DNA from: Basidiobolus heterosporus B8920
Lineage: Eukaryota > Basidiobolomycota > Basidiobolomycetes > Basidiobolales > Basidiobolaceae
Direction: 5' to 3'
Assembly (NCBI GenBank): GCA_000697455.1
Contig: JNET01027201.1
Location: forward strand, 1 to 30,440
Length of the DNA: 30,440 bases
The notes beneath the pieces were generated by a model. It was not told the origin of the DNA. It saw nothing but the letters and a program-made list of their open reading frames with translations, and did not search any database. Positions within the stretch are counted from its first letter, which is position 1; every line of letters starts with the position of its first letter. Of the stretch, positions 10,527-21,800 are shown one piece after another. Made by a program: the position numbers and the translations under genes.

Positions 10527-11982
10527 ATGTCCTTACTAGAAGATGGAGAACCCACCACCAAAGTAGAAATCCTTTACGAGAACCAACGAGGGTCAGTACC
10601 TTTCTTGAAAACCTGAAGACCACCTCTTTGACTAAACCTTGACTCTTTTGTACTAGACTTTGGATTTGCGGTACACCACATTTCAGTTACAAAATGTAAA
10701 CTTGAAGATCTGGTGCGTCAATACCTTTCAAGCTAACCCTTTTACATTAGGCTGAATCCTTTCGATAGTCCACCTTGGACTGACAAATTTCAACGGTACC
10801 TATCTATCTGAGTTCATAGGAGAGTTCATATATCCGTTGCTCTATGACTTTTCTGAGATTTTTCTTATTACTGAAATAGCTTCTCACCGGTGGATATTCA
10901 TTCTGCTCAGTTACCAGACCCGAACTGGGTATGGGTAAGTGGCTTACTGGTTTTATCTCGTCAACCATTTCTTAGACTGATATCCTGAGTTTCTCAAGGC
11001 CGATCCATATTGGCATATCGACACCTCAGGAGACGTAGACGAAGACGGTTGGGAATACGCTTTTGTATTCCAATGTAACTCATGGCATGGTAAAGTGGCA
11101 TGTTTATCGAGAACTATTAGTATATTGAATCTAAAATAGGGATCTTAAAGGGGATTTTAGATTCTTTAGATCTTTTGTTAGACGGAGGAAATGGATTCGT
11201 CATCGTAAATACAAGGTTGGCTTTTCGGTGACCATCAAAGTGATGCAATATTTATTAATGGAAACGAATCTTGCCATTCCTAAGGATTTTAAGCTTTCGT
11301 TCGCTGAACGACAGATGAGATACCCGGTAACGGATGTTATTGAAGGTGACCAAGGGTCAGAGTCAGAGTCCAGCTCACACTCATCAGAACCGGAGGATAT
11401 CATTAGTAAACTCCAAGAGTGTAGGATTGATCGTGAAAGGTTCGCCATAATCAAGGAGTATCTCAAATCATGCGAAGAGGTTGAACTACAAAGCAAGGTA
11501 TACATATATAACAAGTAGTCCAAGCAACGATGCTCTATGTTCATTCCACTTTTCCTTAGATTCACGATATTCTGTGTACATTGCGTTACTCCTCAAGCAG
11601 AACGCGGTTTTTATCGGTAAGTGTGGTGCACGTAGAAGTGGCATCTTATACTCTTCTCATACGCTAACTGGTCATCATTCACTAGATGGTGAATGAACAA
11701 CATCCCAATATCGAAACGTCGGACTATCTGAATGAACTTGACTTCTACTCTGATTACAAGACGGTGAGAGGAATTCATACCAGATCAATTCAGGAGCCAT
11801 CATCGTGACAGTCAACGCCTAAAGTCTAGCGCTTGACACACCATCTAATAGCCTTACGACCCATCATCTTTACTTCCCTACATCTTTAGAGATCAATGAA
11901 ACCCTTTATTTGCCAAATTGCTTATTTCACTTTGTACGATCATTTGTAGCGAATCGATGAGGCGCTCAAAGGATTGATGTAA
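10527..11982 (+). CDS. Dysferlin-domain protein, Spo73/Mug65-like
   Basis: Nine exons (10527-10591, 10657-10695, 10751-10795, 10880-10934, 10999-11089, 11151-11497, 11560-11616, 11686-11763, 11950-11982) give 269 aa. The N-terminal half carries a dysferlin-type repeat: LPDPNWVWADPYWHIDTSG followed by DVDEDGWEYAFVFQCNSWHG (DysF-N) and then RSFVRRRKWIRHRKYK (DysF-C). Such stand-alone domains occur in fungal Spo73 and Mug65, which work in sporulation membranes, and in Pex30-family peroxins. The protein lacks obvious membrane segments, which favours the Spo73/Mug65 side. A Ser/Glu-rich acidic linker (residues about 165-185) leads to a helical C-terminus with IHDILCTLRYSSSRTRFLS. The segment VGFSVTIKVMQYLLMETN within exon 6 may be read through, or may be a further in-frame intron starting GTTGGC; this is unresolved. 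The last intron (186 nt) is unusually long. Confidence 0.85.
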
Positions 11983-12431
11983 ATAGATAAATAAATTGCT
12001 ACAATATTGTTCTATTCGGTCCATCTCGCTATGGTTCTCGAACAAATCGATTCTCGCTAAGGGTTCTCGATGAAGCGCATTGACTATCCACCCCTAACTA
12101 TCCACCCCTAAATCTCGTGCCATTTGCATCCACCTTTGATATCATTTGGATCATCTAGGGCTAGGGCGAGGGCTAGGGTGTTCAGGTAGAATGAGAAGCA
12201 TTATCCGGTAATTCAGCTTGATCCACGATCTAGGCGCATCAAAGATTGTCGCACATCGGGTATAAGAATGGGTTTATTGTTATGTTTGTTGCCACAATTG
12301 GTAACGGGGCTTACTATTTCAGCCTTTGAACAGTGGTGGCATTTGTCTGGTAGACACTCACATGGGAATTTTGAAATGGTGCAGGTATTTACAATGATCA
12401 TATATAGAGATGCTTAAATCAATCACTCATT
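11983..12431. repeat. Convergent spacer with short repeats
   Basis: Between the convergent dysferlin-domain and RING genes. It holds a 14-bp tandem pair (CTATCCACCCCTAA twice, 12084-12111) and a degenerate telomere-like run of GGGCTAG/GGGCGAG units at 12155-12179. The minus-strand open frame 12213-12401 has no recognisable product. Confidence 0.6.
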
Positions 12432-13636
12432 CTAGGTGTTGGTTTCTGCATTGGTGAACTCAATATCTCGCTTGCACAGTGGACACGTTCGGTTCAGTTG
12501 TAACCATTCATCGATGCATGATACGTGGAAGTAATGGGCACATCTCATCTCACGTAGGTTCTCCCCATCAACATACTCTTCCAAACATATACAACAGACA
12601 GCATCCTCGTCAGACAACTGCACTACCTTTAGGGTGTCCTCTACCTTGCCTTTTTCCAAATCGGGATCTTGATGACTGCTCGCCTTTGATTTGTTTCGAC
12701 GAAATACCTTGAGTAATATACGAGTGAATGGATTGGGGCGATTTTTGGATTTCGTTGATCCTACTCCATGGGTGACTTCAGCGGCGGTGTCCTGACTTTC
12801 TTGGTCAGGCTTACTTTTGCGGTATCTTACGATATTCAATTTGGAAATACTCTCTAAATTGGCTCCTGTCTCTAGTACCTCGGCAAGGTTTAAAGCTCTC
12901 AAAACTACAATAAGACACGGCACACATATCACAGCAATACATAGGATCCCGGGAACGATGACTCTTAGATATCCAAATGCTACTAAGGCAATCGCCATTC
13001 CGTATAGACCGGGTGAGCCGGAAGCGCATACTAAGCTGACAAATATCACATAATTTCCAAAGAAAAACAGCATAGTTCTGCTGAAATTCAGTATAGCTCT
13101 GATACGACTCACCCAACACAAAAATGGTGTGGTTGGGCAATGGATATTATATCCCTCAGGATGTAAGTAATAGACTCCCACTATTGGGAGAGTCAGGAAT
13201 AATCGAACCGCACTCGCTGTAAGGTAAATGCGAAATAAAGACTCACACGTCTGGGAGGTCGTAACGCTTAAAACGCAAATAATAGCGAGAATCTGAAATT
13301 GACAAGTGTATTAATATCTGGGTGTACATACTTTGTATATAGGGTGAATACCTGTGCTACAGAGGCTGATAAAGACAAGTTAAACAGAAGTCGAGAATAA
13401 CGTGGAAGGCTGCGGTAACGTTGAAGAATGTAAGTAGGCCATTTGTGCTCTGTGGAAACATTCGCCTCAGAAGGGCGCGTACTCTCAGTGGAAGAGCGAG
13501 AGTTCATGGTTTCTGGTGTAGGATAGGTAGTAGGCGACTGAGTCTGGGCAGAGGTAATGGCTATTGTTGGAGTTGTGGAAGTGTTCGCTTCAGTTGAAGG
13601 TTCGTTAGTGGTGGGATTACTATCGGCTGTCCTCAT
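12432..13636 (-). CDS. Multi-span membrane RING-H2 E3 ubiquitin ligase
   Basis: Two exons (13636-13352, 13292-12432) give 381 aa. The first ~65 residues are Thr/Ser/Pro-rich, then hydrophobic segments follow: around SASVAQILAIICVLSV, SLFRIYLTASAVRLFLTLPIVGVYYL, MLFFFGNYVIFVSLVC and a long stretch YGMAIALVAFGYLRVIVPGI into CIAVICVPCLIVVL. The C-terminal 55 residues form a RING-H2 finger: CCICLEEY, then MRCAHYFHVSCIDEWL, then TCPLCKRD, giving the C3H2C3 ligand order. The layout is shared with membrane RING proteins of plants and fungi. A ubiquitin ligase acting at an endomembrane is the natural reading; substrates are unknown. A basic/acidic cytosolic linker joins the membrane part to the RING. 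Two possible 32-nt introns inside exon 2 are rejected as too short. Confidence 0.9.
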
Positions 13637-14213
13637 ATTAGAGATTTTCTATAAAAGAACTTGCAAGAGGTACGAACAACTAGGTCTTTTAAAAGGTAGG
13701 CCGTAAGCCATCAATTCAGAACAGAAAATTTGGTTGAATGCGGAAGTTAGGATCAAATTAGTCAAGAATTAAATGGATTCCTTAATATATACAAATTGGC
13801 AGTTAAAGATACCGTTCTTGACGCAGAAATATGCCCATTGGTTGGTGAAGCAATTCAGAATTTCCTCTATTCACACAGTCACACCACTGCCCAAACAAGA
13901 AGTAATCAATTTGGTTGTTTGAATTGCCTTTCATCGAGGTCCTGGTGATTCGTTCAGTACTTGACTGTACGTAATCTCCAGTGAAATGTTCAGTGCTCTT
14001 TGATGTTACCAAAAATTTCTCCTTATTGAGGTGTGCATTCACGTGACCTAATCTACAGGAGCTCCGTTATTGCGAACAATGGGATTTGATAACGATGTAG
14101 TCATGAGATTTTATTGAAATGTGGATAAATAACGAGAATAGCTTCAAATGGTTACATTGTACACTGAAAGTTAGAGTCGTGTAGTTTAACTAGCTTCCGA
14201 GTCATAGCTTACT
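13637..14213. other. Spacer without a supported gene
   Basis: Upstream region of the RING gene and downstream region of the small ORF. A minus-strand frame at 13803-14042 and a shorter plus-strand frame are open, but neither has splice signals, a recognisable domain or a clear promoter. Confidence 0.4.
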
Positions 14214-14414
14214 CTAATTCTTCTGTTCCTTTTCTCCCTTTTGTACGTTACTTTTGCCGCTTGATCCAACTTGGTTAGCGTTGGGAGGTAAATCATTTGT
14301 ATGGGCAGGTCTACTAGTACTCTTGGAGGCGCTAGCGCTTGGATGTTTTCCTCCAGGAGCTGTAGTGGTACCTTCGTCGCGACCATCAGATGAGGGAGGT
14401 TGTTTGTTCGGCAT
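14214..14414 (-). CDS. Small Ser/Gly/Pro/Lys-rich protein
   Basis: A 66-codon frame starting MPNKQPPSSDGRDEGTTTAP, rich in Ser, Gly, Pro and Thr and ending in a basic stretch (KSNVQKGEKEQKN). It has no hydrophobic segment, so it would be a small, soluble, disordered protein. A perfect TATAAATA on the same strand at 14481-14474 lies about 60 bp upstream of the start, which favours a real, possibly inducible gene. An overlapping frame on the same strand (14186-14386) starts inside it and looks less natural. I do not recognise the family; small stress or ribosome-associated proteins are possible but untested. Confidence 0.5.
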   Translation of the reverse strand: MPNKQPPSSDGRDEGTTTAPGGKHPSASASKSTSRPAHTNDLPPNANQVGSSGKSNVQKGEKEQKN

Positions 14415-14841
14415 CGCGTATAGAGAATGGACTATGGCTTAGGTGTTTTCGTAACATAGGAGCGCGCCTGCTTTATTTATACAGGCCATCAGTAGGGATC
14501 GATGCTACTCAATTGGCTATGGCAGTGAGTTGCCTAGCGTTCAGATAGAACTAGAAGACACAATCACCTTGGTGACGTAAGTATCACACGTAAATACAAG
14601 TGAACCATATTTGTCTTAGTCACATAGCCGATATCTAAGAAACAGGGGCAGGTTTATTACAGATCTATACAAAAAGCCGGAAAGCAAAAGAGTATCAAAG
14701 CCGGGACTTAAATAAACAAGAGATGAAGTAGCATTTTAGTCAAGTAGAAGATATGGCGGTGGATTGTATATCTCTAGAGAGCTAGAAACCTCTCCTTAGC
14801 TGTGGTGGCCAAGTCACAGAATTGGCCGGTGGTTGTAGTCA
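14415..14841. other. Spacer between small ORF and SH3 gene
   Basis: Contains the small ORF promoter and presumably the 3' UTR of the SH3-protein gene. No other open frame or repeat of note. Confidence 0.4.
14474..14481 (-). promoter_or_regulatory. TATA box of the small ORF
   Basis: TATAAATA on the minus strand, about 60 bp before the start codon at 14414. Position fits a core promoter with a short 5' UTR. Confidence 0.55.
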
Positions 14842-16298
14842 TTAATAGGAGCTTCCGGTGACGCATGTTCTGGGAAACCCGCCAGTGACCGATTTCGTGG
14901 TGAGGTTGAATCCTATCAACCAATCTGGCCCCATCTCATCGGTAATCGCCAATTCATCTCCAACGTTTACGTTGATCTCCCCCTCCTGTTGGGATTCGTA
15001 GGGTAAGATGGCTGACATTACAAATGAATAGTCTGGTAAGGACTGTGGTTTGGGTGTTTCTGCTGGGGTGGATCCTGACGCAATGCCCAGTTCCTGCTGA
15101 CTAGCTAACATCGGTGATACGGATAGTCGATATATGGTGGGTTTAGGATAGCCCGAGCGAGCATTATGTGCAGTTGTAGAATTACCTAAATAATCATTTT
15201 GTTTAGCACTGCAGAATGGCAACTGGCCTTCGCGAAACCAAGATTCCTTTACCTTCGGACATTTCGGGTTGTGGATCAAAAGATAATTGGCTATTGACTC
15301 GGGCGTGCGCGCGGGCAGATATCACAGCAGGGTGCATGCTTGGGTGCAATGGGTTACTATTCGCTTCATCGTCAGCCGATAGCAACGGAGATGGATGTGC
15401 TTTTCGGGGAGTAGCTGGTACATCGTGCAAGTCAATATAACCTTGAAAACGAATAATTAGCTATTTAGTGGTTATTGGGCGTAAGAATGGCAAATACCTA
15501 GAAGATCTTTGTTCGACTTTGGCCAACGGCTGGCTCTACGGCGTTTGAAGTAGAGGTAAACTAGAGAGCCTGTAATAATAACCACTAGCAATATTATCGC
15601 AACAATGACTCCGATTCCACCAGCAAGTGGTAGCCCCATTAATTTCTTGGTTTCGTTCGTGGAGTGCTCATCTTGTTTGCTATCGGCAGGAGGGGAATTT
15701 TCTACTTGGTTAGGGTTAACAGGCGTAAAGAGTGCTCTTTCAGAGAGTGTGGATTGAGCTTATATAAATATTAGGGGCACATTAGTACAGAGATAGCGTA
15801 CGTAAAGCCTATTGCCAATAGGTTTTAAAGTAATATCCTACTTGTGGGGGTTATAGACATTGAGTAGTCAGTTTTAGTTTGGAATAAGCTTTCTGTGGAG
15901 CTAAACACGTCCACTTCGGATATGCGAGTAACTTCGGGCGAAGTGGTAGCACTCACCTCAGCTCCAACAGACGAAGTCTCTGAAGGAACTAATTGACTAG
16001 CTGAGGTTTCACTTTCATCTCTTCGATTGAGTCTATAAGCAACAACACTAGATGTGTGACTGTAGGTATATCGACAAAATAAATATGAGTAAATAGCGTG
16101 TATTTTGGCACATTATACTGGTCGCTTAGCAGCAGCCTAGAACTGAATGCGCACTTACGACTTCGTTTGTGTGTCCAGACACGTATTTGATTCGATGGGA
16201 TCTTTTTCCCAGCACCTATGCTGGATGTTAACACTAACAGTCGAGACCGCTATCATACATAAAGATAACACGACCACAAAAAAGTATCTAGGTTGCAT
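14842..16298 (-). CDS. Type I membrane protein with cytoplasmic SH3 domain (Fus1-like layout)
   Basis: Five exons (16298-16159, 16059-15842, 15758-15498, 15441-15253, 15185-14842) join in phase to 383 aa. In order: a signal peptide (MQPRYFFVVVLSLCMIAVST, residues 1-23); a short Cys-containing part (HRCWEKDPIESNTC); a Ser/Thr-rich stalk of about 90 residues, likely O-glycosylated; a transmembrane helix (LPLAGGIGVIVAIILLVVII, about residues 157-180) followed by the stop-transfer KRRRASR; a disordered cytoplasmic linker; and a C-terminal SH3 domain (ALYDY-like AILPYESQQEGEINVNVGDE, DWLIGFN, TGGFPRTCV). Yeast Fus1, which acts in mating-cell fusion, has the same order: glycosylated ectodomain, one membrane span, C-terminal SH3. 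Sequence identity to Fus1 cannot be judged by eye; a role in polarised growth or cell fusion is inference. Confidence 0.85.
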
Positions 16299-17268
16299 TT
16301 CGAGACCGTAATACAGTTGGAAACCCAAGGGAGTCAGATAAGTCCTTCCGAAAAGGAACTAACTGCTGTAAGCGAAGTATCGTAAACGTGTAAGAGTCAG
16401 AATGAATTTGCCGGAGTTAAGATAGAAGAATATACTGTTTTTACCAAGAAGTATGAACAATGAATTGCTGAAGGTACTTTTTAGAATGACAGCGATCAGT
16501 ATCACAAATAACAAAAGGGAGTAGAAGAATAGTAAATAGCAAAGTCAAGTAAGCATGAAAATCTTCGAATTAGGGTGAAGTGATTTTGAAGGCGGGGTCA
16601 ATGGGAGTTGAAATCCCCCATTCTTCAGTGTAAAACAAGCCGCCAGTGCCAGTCGAATCAAGGAACAGTCAGGATTTATTAGGGAAAATCAAGTTTGAAT
16701 GTGGAATCCGATGATTTCTTGTTCGCTCAAGAATGTAACTAATGCAACTCTAGTGCCTCAAGTATTACCCAGGTACTTGGACATTGGCTCTCCGTAAAGT
16801 TAAATTTCTGAAAATAGACGGCCAATTATTTAGTAACCAGTCCTTGTTCTAGCCATTTCAGCTACTAGTATTTAGATGGAAATCAGTGTTGATATCATCC
16901 AGGAGCTTGAAATCATGGGTCCAATAGGAGAGCGAGTTGACTTCGTGACACTTCTGTGAGATACTCGGTGGATTGTACCGCCACTTGTGCCGCCATTTGT
17001 GCCATGAAATCGACTTCTATTTTGCAGGTCTTTGTTGCACTAGTCCACTCACTGGTCCACTCACTGGTCCACTCACTACCAGAACAATTGACCCTAGTAC
17101 TTGCTTAAAATAGTGCAACAAAGATTAGACGCCCTTGTTTGTATATTTAGGGTGTTTGTTTGTTGATTAGGATGCTGGTCTCCATGACAGCTTATTTGTA
17201 TATTGGGGTGCTGGTCTCCATCACTGCTTGTTTGCAAACTAGGGTTTTATTTATGCTAGGGTGACTCG
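16299..17268. repeat. Intergenic region with minisatellite-like repeats
   Basis: No gene is supported. Three separate short tandem arrays lie near the TBCC 3' end: a degenerate 12-mer pair (GCCACTTGTGCC / GCCATTTGTGCC, near 16980-17005), three copies of a 12-mer containing GGTCCACTCACT (about 17043-17078), and about two copies of a 36-bp unit sharing GCTGGTCTCCAT (about 17157-17229). The first part, 16299-16900, is plain AT-rich sequence and the likely promoter of the SH3 gene. Confidence 0.7.
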
Positions 17269-18564
17269 CTAAGTTGGCTTGGTGGGCAATAGCTCACGTA
17301 GAACTGCTCGAATGTTGGCTGGCTGTTGAAGTGGCCACTTATTGGAAATAGATTCATCAGAGATTAATGCCCAGTTGGGTGAGTCGGTTTGTTTGAGCCA
17401 ATTAAAGTCCTCTACTTGGGTAAACATATTCACCTCACGATTGAGACCAGATGCCTAGGAATATGGGTTGGTGAGATACAATCAAAATATACTCAAAATA
17501 TACGCAAAATATACGCAAAAGATCCGAGCCGAGGAACCATTACCTCGTATAAAGCGTCCATGTGCTCGCAGTCAAGCGAGTATCGACCGAATCTCAACCG
17601 TGTCGAGTCTTCAATGATTGGATGGCTTGTTACGTGCAGATAAATCTCCAAATCGGTCGATTCGTGCAAGCGAAACTAATGCTAGCGATGTTAGAGTCAT
17701 TCATTTATATACAGGATCAATAAACTCACTACCTGATGGCACGCGATTACGAGGACACAGTTTTTTACACGGTGTGCAATCAGGCTCCCAGCCAGTGGCC
17801 CGCATAGCACAATACAATTCTCCAAGTTATCAATAAGCAGAGCCGTGAGAGGGGTTTCCGATACTAAATTAATTATACAGTTTCGCAGGTTATGTAGGAG
17901 ACAATCCTTTGATTGTGAGCTGTTATTGGTAACCGAGGAATTAAGGTTGAGATAGGCATCTTTCTGGTCAGCAAACGTATAATTGACTTGAGGTGAACTT
18001 GTGACAACTAGGAAAGGGAAAATAAGGGCAACTTGTCAAAATTGTATCAGTGAACTGGGGGTGCCTAATTACACTAACCCGGCTGCGGAGGTTCGGCCTG
18101 TATTTCACTAATTTTAGGCTTTTCAATCAGTTTTCCTCGCTTTGATTTGAAGGAAAATTTGCTTTTTGGAGTTAATTGTGACTTCTTGACAGTATATACG
18201 GAACTCAGTTCTTTTAGCGACTTGAAAATCCGAGACGATTATTAAGAGTAGTGGTGCTAATAAATGGTGTGTGGATTGTACCTGACTGTATTTTCTTTCG
18301 TCATAAGCAGGAATATATACTAGAGCTTCGTTGACAGCTTTCTCAAGACTGGAGATGGCTTGAAGTATGGTATCAAATGCTAGAGGTAGTTGAGTTTTTG
18401 GTAAAAGATCTAGTTGCTTCAGATTCTGCTCAATTTCTAGTCAACAGAGTAAGTCTTCGCCAAGTACATAGAGATTGCTGTTTGAACAATATACCTTCTT
18501 TTCTTAGTTTGAACTCGGACCAGAATTGCGCAGCCTGGTTTTTGACGTCAGTTTCTACAGACAT
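17269..18564 (-). CDS. TBCC: Tubulin-folding cofactor C
   Basis: Six exons (18564-18495, 18436-18282, 18220-18079, 18007-17733, 17675-17544, 17454-17269) give 319 aa. Cofactor C joins the beta-tubulin folding complex with cofactors D and E, and stimulates GTP hydrolysis to release alpha/beta-tubulin. The N-terminal helical domain starts MSVETDVKNQAAQFWSEFKL. A basic linker follows (KSQLTPKSKFSFKSKRGKL). The C-terminal C-CAP/beta-helix domain shows DCLLHNLRNCIINL, LLIDNLENCIVLCGPLAGSL, NCVLVIACHQFRLHESTDLE, TSHPIIEDSTRLRFGRYS, and the family end VEDFNWLKQTDSPNWALISD. The second half of the FRLH-type motif carries Arg, the position of the catalytic Arg finger in this family. Intron 3 uses a GTTAGT donor. 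Diverges from polymerase delta with 275 bp between start codons. Confidence 0.95.
17483..17515. repeat. 11-bp triplication in TBCC intron 5
   Basis: Three head-to-tail copies of CAAAATATAC(T/G) inside the 89-nt last intron of cofactor C. AT-rich slippage repeat between donor and acceptor. Confidence 0.8.
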
Positions 18565-18839
18565 AACAAACTACAACCTTGATATTTAAAGTGGCAGATA
18601 GATAGATTGGATATAAAGCTGAAAGTAAATTTCCGTCTAGAATTTGGTAATTTTCAAAGAGTTCAGGTTATTTTTGGACTAGACAAGTTTGATTAGGTTC
18701 AGCATAATGTTTGATCAAAACAAACAATTATCTCTTCGATTATTTTATATTTACTTTCTTCCTCAACATAAACAAATCCATCGTACAATCAACTTGTATT
18801 TTACCTTTGTACTCATAGGCTTTACATCGACTTCTAAAT
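18565..18839. promoter_or_regulatory. Divergent promoter, cofactor C / Pol delta
   Basis: 275 bp between the two start codons. Very AT-rich. I looked for MluI-type (ACGCGT) cell-cycle boxes expected for replication genes in some fungi and saw none. Confidence 0.5.
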
Positions 18840-21800
18840 ATGTCCGTAAAACCAGACGAACTAAACTCACCAGCACTGAAGAAAAGGAAGTTCAATACTC
18901 CACAGAATCCAGCTTTTGGTGCTCGAGTACCCTCTTCTTTTGAAGAGGATCTGGAACTTTTATCTCAGAATCCAATAGGTGTGCGAAGGAGAGTTTGTTT
19001 TACCGAGTAGCCATGTACTAATACCAGTCCATTTCATAGCTAATCCTAACGAAAATGTGTGGAGACGAGCAGACTTACCCAAGATAAATCCTGCTACCGA
19101 TAGCATAAGTGAGTCATTTATTACTACTCGAAAAGTAGTAGTCTTAAGCTTATGTTGTATAAAGTATTTCAGCAGATTGAAGCAGATGATTATGTCGATT
19201 CGCAAAACAACGAACCTGCTATTCGGTTGTACGGTATTACTGAGGTAAAAAAGCCAGCAATACTCTAGGAGTACTTTTTTTACCAACATTTTGCTATTAT
19301 CCATAGAAAGGAAATAGTATAACCTGCCATGTACGTGGATTCTTCCCTTACCTCTACATACCTGCACCTCAAGGCTTTAAAGAGGCACATATTCCGGAGT
19401 TCAAATTAGCACTGGAGGTAAAATGGCCTCAGTCCATTTCAATCGTTAACTGCATACTTTCTGATATTCACACACACATGTATATAGCAAGCAATTAAGA
19501 ATGAACAGAAAGACAAAATCAATACTTTAGTACGCGAGGTATACATTCAAATGAAGGAGAGTATATATGGATTCCACGGAAACACCAAGGTTCCGTTCCT
19601 AAGGATCGAACTAGCATTTCCGAAGCTTGTGGCTACAGCAAAACATATCCATTTGTTGATCAGTTCTTTATCTTTGATACACTTGTTTTACTGTTGACCT
19701 TCACTCCTCACACGTGTTCTAGAGCATGGGGTCACTTTCGGTCAGTTCCCATCGTATGCGTGCCAAACCTATGAAAGTAACTTAGAGTACATCATGCGTT
19801 TCATGATCGATTGCCATGTAAGTAACACATGAATCAGCTCAACCTTTAGTATTTCCTGATGCTTACCTGTACGATAGATTTCTGGCATGAACTGGATCGA
19901 GCTGCCACCAAAGGCATACAGAATAATCTCGGATAGCTCGACTAATTGTCAATTGGAGCTTGAGATCAAGTAAGATAGAGACGGAGACGGTCGGTGTATG
20001 AAAGATACGTAAAGCTAACTCGATTCCGTATTCATTCAGATACGACAAGCTGATCAGTCACGAGCCTGTCGAAGACTGGTCACACATAGCACCTTTACGT
20101 ATTCTTAGTTTCGATATTGAATGCGCTGGCCGTAAAGGCGTGTTTCCCGAAGCGTCGGTTGATCCCGTTATTCAGATTGCCAACATGGTGACAGTCCAAG
20201 GTAACCCACTATCCTTATAGCCAAGAATTCCTTCAGATGAAGCTGACCCTGCCTCGATTCTTTAAAGGTCAATCCAAGCCTTTCATCAAAAATGTATTTA
20301 CTTTGAACACGTGCGCCTCTATCGTCGGAACGGAGATCTTTTCTTTCCAAGATGAAGCAGAAATGCTGTCCAAATGGAGAGATTTTTTGGTGGAGGTAAG
20401 GAATCCCACTAAGGAATCCCACTTTGAAACAACTCTATTTTTCTAATTTCTGCTAATCCACAATATCAAACCAGATTGACCCAGATGTAGTCATCGGCTA
20501 CAATATTACAAACTTCGATTTACCGTACTTGTTGGATAGAGCCGCGCATCTTAAGGTCGATAATTTCGCTTATTTGGGACGTATCAAATGTAAGTTTGAG
20601 ATCAACGGGTAGTCGATCAATCGCCGGGTACTGACTAGAGACCGTTCGTTTTCCTGTAGTTATCCAAAGTCAGGTCAGAGATACAAGATTCTCATCTCGT
20701 GCCTATGGTACCCGTGAAAATAAGGCAGTCAATATGGAAGGGCGAATTCAGTTGGATCTTCTGCAAGTGATGCAACGTGACTACAAGCTTCGCTCATACA
20801 CTCTTAATTCCGTTTGTGCCCAATTCTTGGGAGAGCAGAAAGAAGACGTTCACCATTCGATCATTACGGATCTGCAAAACGGAAATGACGAAACGCGTAG
20901 AAGATTGGCCGTGTACTGTTTGAAGGTATGTTCTGAGCCTCTTCCCAACTTAGGCTATGTTAAAGGTTGTTAAGTAGTGGTGTATTACTTGTAGGATGCC
21001 TATCTACCACAACGACTAATGGACAAACTCATGTGCTTGATCAATTATATTGAAATGGCCCGTGTCACCGGTGTTCCCTTCAACTATTTGTTATCCAGAG
21101 GACAGCAAATCAAGGTTGTCTCACAGTTGTATCGAAAGGCCATCCAACAGGACTTGGTTATTCCAGCGATGAAGTCTGAGGGTAAGAACGTCAAGTGGGA
21201 GGCGCTTGTCATCACTACAGTATTCTGACTCCATCTTTTACGTATAGGCTCCGAAGAAGCTTATGAAGGTGCCACTGTTATCGAACCCATCAAAGGATAT
21301 TATCATGTTCCTATTGCCACACTCGATTTCAACTCGCTTTATCCATCTATTATGATGGCCCATAACCTCTGCTACACGACTCTACTGAACCCTTCAACTA
21401 TCAGTAAATTTAACCTTCAAAAGGATGTGGATTACTCTGTTACCCCTAACAATGGTACGGTAAAACGATGCTGGTCTCAGGTCAGACTCTTGATCAACTA
21501 ACCATTTTCATCTAGACGCGTTTGTCAAGGCCGATAGAAGGAAAGGATTGTTGCCCACCATTCTGGAAGATCTCCTCTCAGCTAGAAAAAGGGCCAAGGC
21601 TGATCTGAAGAAGGAAACGGACCCGTTTAAGAAAGCTGTGTTGGATGGCCGTCAATTGGCTTTAAAGGTTTAATCAAGATGATGAACCTTACGCATAGAG
21701 TTTATGCTTAGTAACATTTCTCATTCTTAGGTCAGTGCCAATTCAGTTTACGGGTTCACTGGGGCCACTGTGGGGAAACTTCCTTGTTTGCAAATTTCCT

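Noticed and set aside
13049-13120. Possible 32-nt introns inside exon 2 of the RING gene
   Set aside because: Well below the 50-nt or longer introns seen elsewhere; reading straight through keeps hydrophobic segments in frame.
13803-14042. 79-codon minus-strand frame between the RING gene and the small ORF
   Set aside because: No promoter, splice or domain support; composition looks like chance.
17389-17836. Two adjacent plus-strand open frames
   Set aside because: They are antisense shadows of cofactor C exons 4-6, which are supported by conserved C-CAP motifs.
18960-19367. 135-codon minus-strand frame
   Set aside because: Antisense to the first exons of polymerase delta, which close in phase and match the family.
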